From Clostridia bacterium (GTDB lineage Bacteria; Bacillota; Clostridia; UBA1381; UBA9506): 64,000 bases of DNA. The DNA lies in assembly GCA_017416855.1 (NCBI GenBank), contig JAFQAZ010000010.1, forward strand, positions 26,476-90,475, given 5' to 3'. A model generated the notes under the pieces. It did not search any database. It was not told where the DNA came from and saw only the letters and a program-made list of their open reading frames with translations. A program made the position numbers and the translations under genes. Shown in pieces: positions 25,797 to 35,047 of the stretch (positions within the stretch are counted from its first letter, which is position 1; each line of letters opens with the position of its first letter).

Positions 25797-25833
25797 AATA
25801 TATCAAAACGCCTGCTGTACGACAATATCAAAA
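25797..25833 (-). promoter_or_regulatory. Promoter of the fucosidase operon with direct repeats
   Basis: Minus-strand TTGTCG (25825-25820), 17-base spacer, TATATT (25802-25797). Two direct copies of ACAATAT(AT)CAAAA on the plus strand (from 25795 and from 25821) are spaced about 26 bases apart and cover the -10 and -35 boxes; they could bind the AraC protein encoded just upstream. Confidence 0.6.
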
Positions 25834-25840
25834 GTTGTGG

Positions 25841-26734
25841 TTATGGGGTACAAAAATTGCGATTTGCTTTCTTTTTATATTCGCTTGGTGTTACTAAAGT
25901 GTATTGTTTGAAAGAACGTCGGAATGCGTGGGCTGAAGAAAACTGCAACTGATCAGAAATTTCTTCTATTGTCAGTTCGGTGTTTCTTAGGAGCTCAGTG
26001 GCATAGGCAATTTTCTTTTTGGTGAGATATTCTTTAATGGTCATACCCATTTTTTCTTTGAATAAGTGAGATAAGTAATATTCGCTGTAGGACAGGGTTT
26101 TTGCAATGGATTTGATAGAAGAAATCTGGAGATATTCTCTATCAATAAAACGCAGGAGCTTATACATAGCGAAATTTGCAGTTCTCTCAGTGCTGTTTTT
26201 GCGGTAATCATAGGTTTTATTATATAAAATCCTGGTCATTGTAATCAGAATTTGAGAGATGTACTGATTAATCATATCCTTGCTGTATTCGTCCTGGTTA
26301 TAAAATTCTCTGATTAAGAATTCGGAAAGGTTTTTAACCGTACCGTTGTCATTTGTAATCATATAGGGCTGTGAAGATAACGCATCATATAGGGCCTTTA
26401 TAGCAGCGTTTTGGCGGTTTGGATTTAACCCGATACAAACGAAACGAAAATTCTCGTTGGAGGATGCCACAATTCTGTGTGTAAACCCTTTGCGGATGAA
26501 ATGCAGTTGGTTTGCAGTAACAGTATCACAGATATCATCTGAATAAAATTGTGCGCTACCCGAAATAACGAAGGTGATTTCATCACATTGTTGATGGTGT
26601 AGGCTAATTTCACCGCCGGGCATTAAAGATAATTCGGAGACCTGGAAAATCTCTCCCACGTCAATTTTCAGTTGTTCCGTTGGGAATAAATTATCATAAG
26701 CAAATAGTTTATCCGTATATTTCAAAGTCTTCAC
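25841..26734 (-). CDS. AraC-family regulator with cupin sensor
   Basis: 297 residues. N-terminal cupin domain (SLMPGGEISLHHQQCDEITFVISG at about 34-57 holds the His/His/Glu-type pattern) followed by a helical linker and a C-terminal AraC DNA-binding domain with helices SIKSIAKTLSYSEYYLSHLF and IEEISDQLQFSSAHAFRRSF and end TPSEYKK. It sits between the YesM-type kinase gene (11 bases away) and the fucosidase operon, so it is the natural candidate to control the latter. Start is uncertain: GTG at 26734 overlaps GAGGTG, which would serve a TTG at 26725 better. Confidence 0.9.
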   Translation of the reverse strand: MKTLKYTDKLFAYDNLFPTEQLKIDVGEIFQVSELSLMPGGEISLHHQQCDEITFVISGSAQFYSDDICDTVTANQLHFIRKGFTHRIVASSNENFRFVCIGLNPNRQNAAIKALYDALSSQPYMITNDNGTVKNLSEFLIREFYNQDEYSKDMINQYISQILITMTRILYNKTYDYRKNSTERTANFAMYKLLRFIDREYLQISSIKSIAKTLSYSEYYLSHLFKEKMGMTIKEYLTKKKIAYATELLRNTELTIEEISDQLQFSSAHAFRRSFKQYTLVTPSEYKKKANRNFCTP

Positions 26735-26745
26735 CTCGCTTGGTT

Positions 26746-28491
26746 TTAAGCGTTTTCAAAAGAAAAGGTTTCTAATTTCCTGGAATCTTTTTCAATCAGA
26801 ACCCGGACAGTTGTTCCATTGCCGGGGGTGGAGGAAATACGGAGACCACAGGTTTCACCGTAATGCAGTTTGAGTCTCATATGAACGTTAATGAGCCCTA
26901 CATGATTGGAGTTTTGAATATCCTTCAGGTTGTTGCTTTCCATTTCACGAAGCAGGTTCTCTAAAACGGCAGGCTCAAATCCTTTGCCATTGTCGGTAAT
27001 TTCAATAATGGCAAATTTTTCATCAGGAACAGAAGATATGGTAACCAAACCGGATTCATCCGGTAAAAAAGCGTGTTTTAAAACATTTTCTAATATGGGC
27101 TGATAAATCATTTTTAAGCAACGGACATTTTCTAAAGATTCATCAATATTCATATGAATGTCAACGGGTGAGTGCCTGCGCATATTCAGAATTTTAAAAT
27201 ATTCAACGGCAAAAGAAATGTCTTTCCGTATGGTTGAAACACTCAGATTGTTTGAAAAATAACGAAAAACCTTAGAAAGAGAAGAGGTTACTTCAACAAT
27301 ATCGGTAGCATTGTGCTTTAATGCCATTCCTTGTATGCAAAACATGGAGTTGTATAAAAAATGAGGAGACATTTGTCCGTAGAGATATAGAATCTGGGTT
27401 TCTTTTTGCAAAAGCTCAGCATTATACAGTTTATCAAGCGTATCTAATTTTTCCTTGTTCAATGAACCGATTTTATGGGTAAATTGATTAATAACATCTA
27501 CAATCTCTGAAAATTCGTCATGATGTTTGTAAGAAATCTGGTGATTTGTGAAATCATCAGGGATATTGGTAATGGATTTCTTCAGCATGATTAATCGGTC
27601 AACAAATACACCGTTTAAAAGCTTCATTAGCAATAATAGCATAATGATATTAAAGAAAACCATTAAAATGACAAATAATCGTGAGACGTTTGAAAGACTC
27701 ATCACATCTTCCAAAGGTGCAAAAACAGTCACATTCCAATCCGGTTCTGATAGGGAAAATGTTTTTGAAAAATAATTTTTCTTAATAGCGGAATCAGAAA
27801 GAGGCTGTCCGTGCTGGGAAACATCAGAAGATAAAAGGACAGTGTTATTATTATCAGTTATAACCATATTGATTTTATCGCCGTCGATAAAGGAATACGG
27901 CGTATAACCGATGCTTTTCATTTCGTATATACAAATTATGTAATTTCCCCTATGTTCAGGGGTTGCAAAGTTGACGTCGGTAGGATAAATAGGCAGAATA
28001 TATGCAAAGTAAATTTTATCGTCTACTTTAAAAGAGGGAACAAACATTTTTTGAATGTTGGAAGGATTGAGATATTTCTTAATCAGGGCATCAAGTTCAA
28101 GATAAAAATTATTTGATTCTGAAGATAAGAAAAATTTATAATCTTTTGCGATAGCCAAGCACGCAATATTCTGATTACGAGCACGGTAATCACTGATAAT
28201 TTCATCGATTCTGTTAATGCTGCGAACTCTTTCGGGTGCGGAAAATTTGAATAAAAAATCCTGCATATTGGAATGAGTAGAAAGAAGAGAACAAATTTCG
28301 GCAATATCATAGTGAAGACTGTTAATCTGGGTCTCAACATTATCTGATATGGAATTATAAATTGTGGTGATACTTTTTTTATTTTGTGATTGAAGTAAAA
28401 TATATAAAAATATCTGCAGGGTGATGACAATGCTTAAAATCAATGCAATAACAGCGATAACTTGAGATTTGATTTTCATATGCTTAAACAT
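26746..28491 (-). CDS. YesM/LytS-type membrane sensor histidine kinase
   Basis: 581 residues. A first membrane helix at about 12-34, an extracytoplasmic sensor domain to ~280, a second helix (FVILMVFFNIIMLLLLMKLL), then a HAMP-like linker. The His_kinase domain has QMSPHFLYNS with phospho-acceptor His377, and the ATPase domain ends with NGKGF and PGNGTTVRVLI. This is the architecture of the two-component pairs that switch on LplABC-type glycan importers in Bacillota. Its start overlaps the end of the response-regulator gene by 8 bases. It likely senses an extracellular glycan fragment or solute-binding protein, and signals to YesN-like 28484-29923; the ligand is unknown. Confidence 0.93.
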   Translation of the reverse strand: MFKHMKIKSQVIAVIALILSIVITLQIFLYILLQSQNKKSITTIYNSISDNVETQINSLHYDIAEICSLLSTHSNMQDFLFKFSAPERVRSINRIDEIISDYRARNQNIACLAIAKDYKFFLSSESNNFYLELDALIKKYLNPSNIQKMFVPSFKVDDKIYFAYILPIYPTDVNFATPEHRGNYIICIYEMKSIGYTPYSFIDGDKINMVITDNNNTVLLSSDVSQHGQPLSDSAIKKNYFSKTFSLSEPDWNVTVFAPLEDVMSLSNVSRLFVILMVFFNIIMLLLLMKLLNGVFVDRLIMLKKSITNIPDDFTNHQISYKHHDEFSEIVDVINQFTHKIGSLNKEKLDTLDKLYNAELLQKETQILYLYGQMSPHFLYNSMFCIQGMALKHNATDIVEVTSSLSKVFRYFSNNLSVSTIRKDISFAVEYFKILNMRRHSPVDIHMNIDESLENVRCLKMIYQPILENVLKHAFLPDESGLVTISSVPDEKFAIIEITDNGKGFEPAVLENLLREMESNNLKDIQNSNHVGLINVHMRLKLHYGETCGLRISSTPGNGTTVRVLIEKDSRKLETFSFENA

Positions 28492-29923
28492 GTATCGTGC
28501 CCCCTTGCTTCCTGAATTTAAGCGGCGTTGTTCCGGTTACCTTTTTGAAAATTTTGTTAAAGTAATAATAATCACCAATACCGACGGCATCTGCAATTTC
28601 AGGAAGGGTTTTTTGTGTGTTGAGCAGTAGTTCTTTTGATTTTTCAATACGTATACGGGTAAGATATTCCACAAAGGTTTCCGTTGTATTGCGCTTAAAC
28701 ACCTTAAAGAAAGAACGCTGGCTGATGAAAAAGTGATTACATATATCCTGAACCCGTAATTTTTCTACATAATTCTCTTCGATAAACCGGCTGATGTCCA
28801 GCCAAAGGTTCTTTGAATCCATAACAGATTCGTGCTCAGCATCAGGAGATTCGGTATCCAGAGAAACACAGAAATAATCCCACAGTGCATTGCAAAGATT
28901 CTGAAACGTCTGGAAATAAATAAACAAATCATCTTCGTTCATTTGGGAAAGAGTCGTGCTGTGCCCTGAATCGGTATAAATCAGGTTGATTCTTCCGATA
29001 ATCGTATTATAAACAAGGGCAGCCTGTTCTATAGTGTAACGCTCGGTAACAAACAGTTCAGGTAATGCGGATAAGATGGATTTAATTTCATTTACATTTT
29101 GTTCTTCCAAATAATTCAGCAATTTATCTATGATTTGACGGATTTTTCCCTGATTGATGGTATTAGGGAATGCGAGTTCATACTTTTGGTATATAAAATA
29201 GCTATACGATAAAAGAGTTGCCTGTCTGAAATGTTCAGCGATTTGATTGTTCCCCTTAAAGGCGTTGCTGGCACCTAAAATGAGGCGGTTTTGGGATACA
29301 AAATCAAGCAACAGGTTTTTATCTGCGGAAAAAAGATTCTCTGTAACAACGAAAACATATCGTTTAGAACCTATTTGTTGGCAAGCACACAAGGATTTTT
29401 TAAGGATTTTTTCAAATTCGACTCTTTCTTCAGCAGTCATTTCTCCCAGAACCAAACGGTAAGTTTCGTCAGCTTTAAGGTATTGAGCTAACCAATTGGC
29501 AAAAGCAGTACCAGATGCGACGGAGGTTAAATTTTCACTTAAAAGCTGTTGGGATAAAGCGTTTTTCAGTTTTTTGGTAACTGTGACAATATCTGCTGCA
29601 TCTAAGGGCTTTAAAAGATAATACAATACATTTAAGTTAACAGCTTCCCGCGCGTATTTAAAATTGTCGTGGCCGCTGATAATGATAAAAAGGGATTCAG
29701 AATGGAGCTCGCGGCATTTTCTGATAATATCAAGGCCCGAAACATCATAAATTTCAATGTCAATAAAGACAATATGGGGTTTTTCGGTTACGATTCTTTC
29801 AACAATATTCTGGGCAGAGTAAATTTTTTCGACGTGACTGACATTCAGTTCTTCCCAGGGGAACATCATATAGACCGCGTCAATGGCAAAAACATCATCG
29901 TCGATTATAAAAGCGCGAAACAT
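28484..29923 (-). CDS. YesN-type response regulator with AraC DNA-binding domain
   Basis: 479 residues. Receiver domain at 1-120 with acidic pocket DDD at 8-10, phospho-acceptor Asp55 in VFIDIEI and the conserved Lys105 in LLKPLD. A middle helical region of ~250 residues follows, typical for YesN proteins. The C-terminal AraC domain (about 380-479) has VQDICNHFFISQRSFFKVFKRN and LPEIADAVGIGDYYYFNKIFKK, ending TPLKFRK. It is the first gene of the kinase pair and faces the GH2 gene across a 200-base region holding one of two nearly identical ~90-bp promoter regions; the best candidate to bind there. AGGGGGT precedes the ATG. Confidence 0.93.
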   Translation of the reverse strand: MFRAFIIDDDVFAIDAVYMMFPWEELNVSHVEKIYSAQNIVERIVTEKPHIVFIDIEIYDVSGLDIIRKCRELHSESLFIIISGHDNFKYAREAVNLNVLYYLLKPLDAADIVTVTKKLKNALSQQLLSENLTSVASGTAFANWLAQYLKADETYRLVLGEMTAEERVEFEKILKKSLCACQQIGSKRYVFVVTENLFSADKNLLLDFVSQNRLILGASNAFKGNNQIAEHFRQATLLSYSYFIYQKYELAFPNTINQGKIRQIIDKLLNYLEEQNVNEIKSILSALPELFVTERYTIEQAALVYNTIIGRINLIYTDSGHSTTLSQMNEDDLFIYFQTFQNLCNALWDYFCVSLDTESPDAEHESVMDSKNLWLDISRFIEENYVEKLRVQDICNHFFISQRSFFKVFKRNTTETFVEYLTRIRIEKSKELLLNTQKTLPEIADAVGIGDYYYFNKIFKKVTGTTPLKFRKQGGTIHV

Positions 29924-30012
29924 AATGCTGACCCCCTTTTTTGGTGAAATATAAGATATATATACATTATAGCATAAATCGGTACTGCTTTTGCAAGTGA
30001 TTTTAAGCCGTG

Positions 30013-30101
30013 TGCATAATTTTACAAAAATGAAGCAGAATTATACATTTTATCATAAAAAAAATTTGTTATAATTGTTATACAATATGAAAAAGTGTAT
30101 T
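30013..30101 (+). promoter_or_regulatory. Duplicated ~90-bp control region, copy 1 (before GH2 gene)
   Basis: Nearly identical to 33058-33148. It contains ATTTTACA (30019-30026) and ATTATACA (30040-30047), direct repeats 21 bases apart, i.e. two helical turns, as expected for an AraC-type dimer. TATAAT follows at 30070-30075 with no good -35 box, fitting activator dependence. TATACAAT lies just downstream. Confidence 0.75.
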
Positions 30102-30125
30102 GTACATAAAATGGAGGAACATATT

Positions 30126-32933
30126 ATGGTTGAGAAGATATCACCGGTTTTGGTTAATCCTGTTTTACGACATGATCTGGAACAAATTGATACACTTAGC
30201 GGCAAATGGGGAACTCGTCTGGATAAAGAGAATGTTGGGGTAGTGGAGAAGTGGTATGAAAACGGTCATGCTTTTATCTTCAAAAGCAACGTCCCCGGAT
30301 GTCTGCAGGCAGAGGATTTTGGTCCCTCAGAAAAAACGTATATTGGTGAAGTCAGCGAATATTTAAGAGTATTCAAGTCCGACTACAGAGGAACATTATG
30401 GTATAGCAAAAGCTTTGGGGCAGAAGCTGCAAAAGAGGGAGAACGGCTCTGGCTCAACTTTGGCGGCATCAGTCCCACGGCAGAGGTGTGGCTGAATGGC
30501 GAATTTCTTGGCGAAAATAATAATCCTTTCATTTCGTTTGGTTTTGATGTAACTTCTCTGGTTAAAACGGGAGACAATATGATTGTTGTCCGTGTCAGTG
30601 AAAAGGATCGTCTGTTTGCTATGGGTTATAATTGTCTCGGAGCCTGGAGCGGTATATATCGTGGTGTAGAACTGAAAAGAGTTAAAAAAGCGACTATCAG
30701 CGAACTGCTTATAAAGCCATATAACGAAACCGGAAAAATTGACGTTTCTTTTACTGCGCTTAGCGATACATCCAAACAACTGGTGATTACCATCAAAGAA
30801 TATACATCCGGTAAAACAGTTTTTACACAAACATATGATGTAGAAGGCAATTTAGAAAATAATATTGAAATCTCATTGAATGAGCATAATCCATGGAGTC
30901 CCGATGTGCCCTTCCTGTATTGTATGGAGGCGGTACTCAAGGATGGAGAAGAGGTATGTGATGCCTGCATCAAACGGTTTGGTTTTATCGATATCTCTAC
31001 CAAATGCAGACAGTTTATCATAAATGATGAGCCATACTATATGCGCGGCTCCGGCGACTTTGCAACGAGTCCCAATACGGTTTCTCCCAGTACCGATGTT
31101 AATGAATGGCGCAGAAATCTTAAGAATTTGCGTGATTACGGTTACAATTTTGTGCGCTGTCAATCCTATATGCCTGTTCCTGAATATTTTGAGGCGGCTG
31201 ATGAGGTTGGATTAATTGTCCAGAGTGAGTTGGGCGCATTGGGTGCGATCAGCGACAAATGCCCTGACCATATTTACCCCTGGCCTCAGCCCAATGCAGG
31301 CAATTACCAACATATATTGGACCAGTGGTTTAAAGGGGTGAAAATGGCACAGCATCATCCCAGTGCAAGAATGTGGGTTATGTCTAACGAACTGGCCAGT
31401 AACGGCTGTACGGAATATCCAAAAGTTGCCTGGAAATGCTATTACGAGACAAAACGGTTAAATGCTTCTACCCTTATAGCATGGACAGATGGCGGAACCA
31501 ATCTGGAGATGCCCTCCGACTTCATCAATGACTGGGCGAGAGGTTATACCGGTGTTGGTCCGGACTATACGGCAAATTATGACATTCCGTTCCTTCAACA
31601 CGAGTTCCAGTGGTGGAGTACCTACCCCGATATCAGAATAGCGGATAAATATACCGGCGGAACTCTGCCTTATGAAATCAATCGTGCCTGCGAATCTGCC
31701 GTTAAAAACGGACTGGCAGACAGACTGGTAGATTTTGCCGTCGTTTCACAAAATGTACAGTATTTAGAGGCAAAGGGGAAGCTGGAAAACTTCCGCCGTA
31801 CCTGTCCTGAAATTGGCGGCATCTGCCAGTTTAACGGTGCAGATTGTCTTACCTCTCCTCAGGGCATTATAGACTCTTTTTATGATAAAAAGCTGGTGGA
31901 TGCAGAAACTTGGCGCCGTGTCAACGGTGACTGCGCTATTTTGTCGGGTTTGGAGTTTAAAAACCGTTGCTATCAATGCGGCGATACCTTTACCTGTGAA
32001 ATCGGTGTTTCGGACTTTTCTCATCCGTCATTTACATCCGGTCAGGTTGCTTGGAAGATAATCGCTGACGGCAAGGAGGTGCTCTCCGGAGAGATTAATT
32101 ATATGCCTGCTCCCGGTCGATATGTCAAGGCAGGCGATATTCGTGTTATCATCCCTGAATATGACAAGCCGGTTCCGGCAGTGCTCAAGGTAGAACTTAC
32201 AGAAGGTGACCGCACCGTCGATAATGAATGGCCTATTTATTTCTTCCCGAAAATTGACCTTGATATGCCGGATGTCGCAATGTGTCAATTCGGTTTCAGA
32301 GACTGGCTTAATGGTGTACCCTTTAAAGCGTTTGACAAGACGGATGAATCCGTTCAGGTTGTTCTCACAGACTGCATGACGGAGGAACTGGTAGCGTTTG
32401 CAAAGAATGGTGGCAAGGTGTTATATGCAGCCGGTGAAGGCGCAGTACGGGCATTCCATCCTCAGGGCTTCTGTGGCCCTGCGGGCGTACAGGGCAGATA
32501 TTATTTTGTTAACCCTGCAAGCTATCCGCCTTACTCGGAGGGGCAATACGGAACGCTGCTTAATGATTCACCTCTATACGGGGATTTTCCCATAGAACCC
32601 GGAACAATTCATGCAGGACTGCAGTTTTTTAATATGCTTTATGATAAAGGCACGCCCATTGATGTTGAGGCTCTGGGGCTTCCTAAAGAAAGCGTTGTTA
32701 TGCGAATGATTCATACCTGGCAGTTAAACCATTCTCTGGCAGAACTCTGCTGGTGCAAATGCGGACAGGGAAGTATTGTCATTTGCTCTCTTGAACTGGA
32801 TCAGAATTTTGCGGAAGCACCGTCTATGCTTAAGAATCTTATTACCATGCTCAAAACTTCTCCGGCGCCGGAAACGGAAATTTCTGAGGAGAGCCTTGAA
32901 AAGCTTTGTGCAGCAATGATGCTTTCGGAGTGA
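30126..32933 (+). CDS. GH2-family glycoside hydrolase (beta-galactosidase/mannosidase/glucuronidase type)
   Basis: About 935 residues, no signal peptide, cytoplasmic exo-beta-glycosidase. Residues ~55-200 are the sugar-binding jelly roll (FGGISPTAEVWLNGEFLGEN, then NCLGAWSGIYRGVEL), followed by an Ig-like domain and the TIM barrel (from ~300: FIINDEPYYMRGSG, YNFVRCQSYM, ARMWVMSNELASNG). Likely acid/base is Glu422 (SNEL) and nucleophile Glu493 (QHEF). The last ~300 residues are an extra beta-rich part. Which beta-sugar it removes cannot be told. Start ATG at 30126 has GGAGG 8 bases upstream; upstream in-frame codons overlap the promoter. Transcribed alone, ended by a terminator, under the same control region as the importer. 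Confidence 0.88.
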   Translation: MVEKISPVLVNPVLRHDLEQIDTLSGKWGTRLDKENVGVVEKWYENGHAFIFKSNVPGCLQAEDFGPSEKTYIGEVSEYLRVFKSDYRGTLWYSKSFGAEAAKEGERLWLNFGGISPTAEVWLNGEFLGENNNPFISFGFDVTSLVKTGDNMIVVRVSEKDRLFAMGYNCLGAWSGIYRGVELKRVKKATISELLIKPYNETGKIDVSFTALSDTSKQLVITIKEYTSGKTVFTQTYDVEGNLENNIEISLNEHNPWSPDVPFLYCMEAVLKDGEEVCDACIKRFGFIDISTKCRQFIINDEPYYMRGSGDFATSPNTVSPSTDVNEWRRNLKNLRDYGYNFVRCQSYMPVPEYFEAADEVGLIVQSELGALGAISDKCPDHIYPWPQPNAGNYQHILDQWFKGVKMAQHHPSARMWVMSNELASNGCTEYPKVAWKCYYETKRLNASTLIAWTDGGTNLEMPSDFINDWARGYTGVGPDYTANYDIPFLQHEFQWWSTYPDIRIADKYTGGTLPYEINRACESAVKNGLADRLVDFAVVSQNVQYLEAKGKLENFRRTCPEIGGICQFNGADCLTSPQGIIDSFYDKKLVDAETWRRVNGDCAILSGLEFKNRCYQCGDTFTCEIGVSDFSHPSFTSGQVAWKIIADGKEVLSGEINYMPAPGRYVKAGDIRVIIPEYDKPVPAVLKVELTEGDRTVDNEWPIYFFPKIDLDMPDVAMCQFGFRDWLNGVPFKAFDKTDESVQVVLTDCMTEELVAFAKNGGKVLYAAGEGAVRAFHPQGFCGPAGVQGRYYFVNPASYPPYSEGQYGTLLNDSPLYGDFPIEPGTIHAGLQFFNMLYDKGTPIDVEALGLPKESVVMRMIHTWQLNHSLAELCWCKCGQGSIVICSLELDQNFAEAPSMLKNLITMLKTSPAPETEISEESLEKLCAAMMLSE

Positions 32934-32957
32934 GTTCTGCAATCTGCAGTAAACATA

Positions 32958-32999
32958 AAAGGAGATGTAAAAACAGCTTTTACATCTCCTTTATTTTTA
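32958..32999 (+). terminator. Terminator of the GH2 gene
   Basis: Fifteen-bp stem AAAGGAGATGTAAAA / TTTTACATCTCCTTT with a 5-base loop and following T-rich tract (TTATTTTTAT). Confidence 0.85.
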
Positions 33000-33057
33000 T
33001 GCTGAGCATCATCAAAAACTGTTTAGTATATATTAAGTAATATTTTTTTGATGTATA

Positions 33058-33148
33058 TGCGTAATTTTACAAAAATGAAGCAGAATTATACATTTAATCA
33101 TAAAAAAATTTTTGTTATAATTGTTATACAATATGAAAGAGGTGTATT
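33058..33148 (+). promoter_or_regulatory. Duplicated ~90-bp control region, copy 2 (before importer operon)
   Basis: Matches 30013-30101 over the whole length with only a few changes and small A/T-run indels. ATTTTACA (33064-33071) and ATTATACA (33085-33092) are again 21 bases apart; TATAAT at 33116-33121 and TATACAAT next to it. Drives the lplB-type gene that starts at 33151. Confidence 0.75.
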
Positions 33149-33150
33149 CA

Positions 33151-34125
33151 ATGAAGTTAGTTGCAAAAAAAGAGAAGGGAAATGAATTCCGGCAACCTGT
33201 TCTTTCTAAGAGTAGGGCAGCTCATTTTTGGCGGAATGTATTTCGCAATCGATATTTATATCTGCTCATGCTTCCGGCTATAGTTCACCTGGTGATGTTT
33301 GAGTATAGCGCCATGTATGGCATTACTCTTGCGTTTAAAGATTTTCATGCCAAACTGGGTATTACGCGTAGCCCTTGGATTGGGTTCAAACATTTTGAAG
33401 GAATGTTTACGGATCCGTATTTCAGGACGGTTTTACTCAATACTATCAAAATTAGCTTTGGTAGAATTTTATTCGAATTTCCCATGGGCATCATTATCGC
33501 TTTGTGCTTTAATGAAATCAAAAGCGCAAAGCTGAAGAAAACACTACAAACGGCATACACATTTCCGCACTTCTTGTCTTGGGTTATTGTATCCGGTGTT
33601 GTTTTAAACTTTTTGAATTATAACGGCCCAGTGAATACTATAATTGATGCCTTAGGCGGAGAACGGCAAATTTTTATGGGTAATAAAAAGTTGATTGTAC
33701 CCATTTTGTACATAACAGATATCTGGAAGGAATCAGGTTGGGGCAGCATTATTTATATCGCAGCCATCACAGGTATCAATCATGAATTGTATGAAGCGGC
33801 TGACTTGGACGGCGCAACAAGTTTTCAAAAGATATGGCATGTTACATTGCCGTGTATTCGCGGAACTATTTTAGTAATGCTGACTTTGCGAGTTGGTAGT
33901 GTTTTGAATGCAGGTTTTGACCAGATATTCAATATGTCCAACTCTATCGTGCAACAAACAATTGACATTCTGGATACATATATTTATCGTATTACATTCC
34001 AGCAGGCACCGGATTTCTCATACAGTACAGCAGTGGGACTGTTTAAATCTGCCATAGGCTTTATTATGGTAATGATTGTTAATAGAGTTACTCAGAAGCT
34101 TGAAGGCACAGGTATTTTAGATTAG
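33151..34125 (+). CDS. ABC sugar importer permease (LplB type)
   Basis: About 325 residues with six predicted membrane helices, the first in RYLYLLMLPAIVHLVMF. The CUT1 permease coupling loop reads YEAADLDGATSFQKIWHVTLP (EAA motif, about 215-235), which docks the ATPase. Strong likeness to LplB/YtcP-type permeases for oligosaccharides such as rhamnogalacturonan or xylan fragments. ATG at 33151 with AGAGGTG upstream; codons further 5' belong to the promoter. It is the first gene of the importer, 13 bases before the second permease. No ATPase gene lies in the operon. Confidence 0.94.
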   Translation: MKLVAKKEKGNEFRQPVLSKSRAAHFWRNVFRNRYLYLLMLPAIVHLVMFEYSAMYGITLAFKDFHAKLGITRSPWIGFKHFEGMFTDPYFRTVLLNTIKISFGRILFEFPMGIIIALCFNEIKSAKLKKTLQTAYTFPHFLSWVIVSGVVLNFLNYNGPVNTIIDALGGERQIFMGNKKLIVPILYITDIWKESGWGSIIYIAAITGINHELYEAADLDGATSFQKIWHVTLPCIRGTILVMLTLRVGSVLNAGFDQIFNMSNSIVQQTIDILDTYIYRITFQQAPDFSYSTAVGLFKSAIGFIMVMIVNRVTQKLEGTGILD

Positions 34126-34138
34126 GAGGCAGATTTAA

Positions 34139-35017
34139 ATGTTAAAGAAGAAGAGAATATCTGTAGGCAATATTATTCTTACAGTAATTATGGTTTTGTG
34201 GGGAGTTGTAATTGTTTATCCTTTTTATAACTCCATTCTTGTTTCATTCATGAGCCAGGCAGAGTATATGAGAAAGCCTTTTGCGTTTATTGTATCCAAT
34301 CCCACGTTAACGGCATATGAGGAAATTTTTAGTGACAGTAAGTTTTTGCTGGGATATCGTTCCACGCTGCTTATTCTGGTTACTAAATTGCCTCTATCCT
34401 TGGTTATTACCTGCGCAATGGGTTATGCATTATCCCGAAAGAGATTTCCTTTCAGTAAAGCCATCAACAACCTGACGGTGTTTACCATGTATTTTGGTGG
34501 CGGCACCATTCCGGTTTATTTGTTGATTAAACAGTATGGTCTTTTAGATTCTTATGCAAGCTTAATCCTTCTTGGCTCCTTTGGCGTTTACAATATGATT
34601 CTTGTTAAGAACTTTTTCTACACCCTGCCGGATAGCTTAGAGGAATCAGCGAAGATTGACGGTGCTAATGATATTTTGATTTTTGCTCGAATCTATATTC
34701 CATTGGCAAAACCAATCATAGCAACAGTTGCCTTATTTATAGCAGTTGCTATCTGGAACGAGTGGTTTAGCGCTATGTTGTATATTTCAGATCCTAAAAA
34801 ATGGCCTCTTCAGCTGGTGCTTAGAGAAATTATCGGCAATGCAACAGACGTAGTTAAAGAGGGTATGTCTGAAGAAGAAATGATGAAGAAAGAAACCTTT
34901 GCCTTAAATGTTCAGATGGCGTCGGTGGTTGTGACGATGCTTCCGGTTATGTTAGTATATCCGTTCTTGCAGAAATATTTTATGCAAGGCTTAACTGTAG
35001 GCGCAGTTAAAGGTTAA
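34139..35017 (+). CDS. ABC sugar importer permease (LplC/YtcP type)
   Basis: 292 residues with six membrane helices, starting with VGNIILTVIMVLWGVVIVYPFYNS. The EAA loop is LEESAKIDGANDILIFARIYIPL near residue 160. Partner of the preceding permease in a heterodimeric CUT1 transporter. AGGAGG is 9 bases before ATG. The solute-binding protein follows after 30 bases. The pair with a large lipoprotein binding protein and YesMN-type control is the pattern used for long oligosaccharides. Confidence 0.94.
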   Translation: MLKKKRISVGNIILTVIMVLWGVVIVYPFYNSILVSFMSQAEYMRKPFAFIVSNPTLTAYEEIFSDSKFLLGYRSTLLILVTKLPLSLVITCAMGYALSRKRFPFSKAINNLTVFTMYFGGGTIPVYLLIKQYGLLDSYASLILLGSFGVYNMILVKNFFYTLPDSLEESAKIDGANDILIFARIYIPLAKPIIATVALFIAVAIWNEWFSAMLYISDPKKWPLQLVLREIIGNATDVVKEGMSEEEMMKKETFALNVQMASVVVTMLPVMLVYPFLQKYFMQGLTVGAVKG

Positions 35018-35047
35018 TAAAATAAAAAATAATTGGAGGAAAGAATT

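Noticed and set aside
30075..30125. Upstream in-frame extension of the GH2 gene
   Set aside because: It begins within the TATAAT box of the conserved control region; the ATG at 30126 has a proper ribosome binding site.
33121..33150. Upstream in-frame extension of the first permease
   Set aside because: Same reason: it falls in the duplicated promoter region; ATG at 33151 is preferred.
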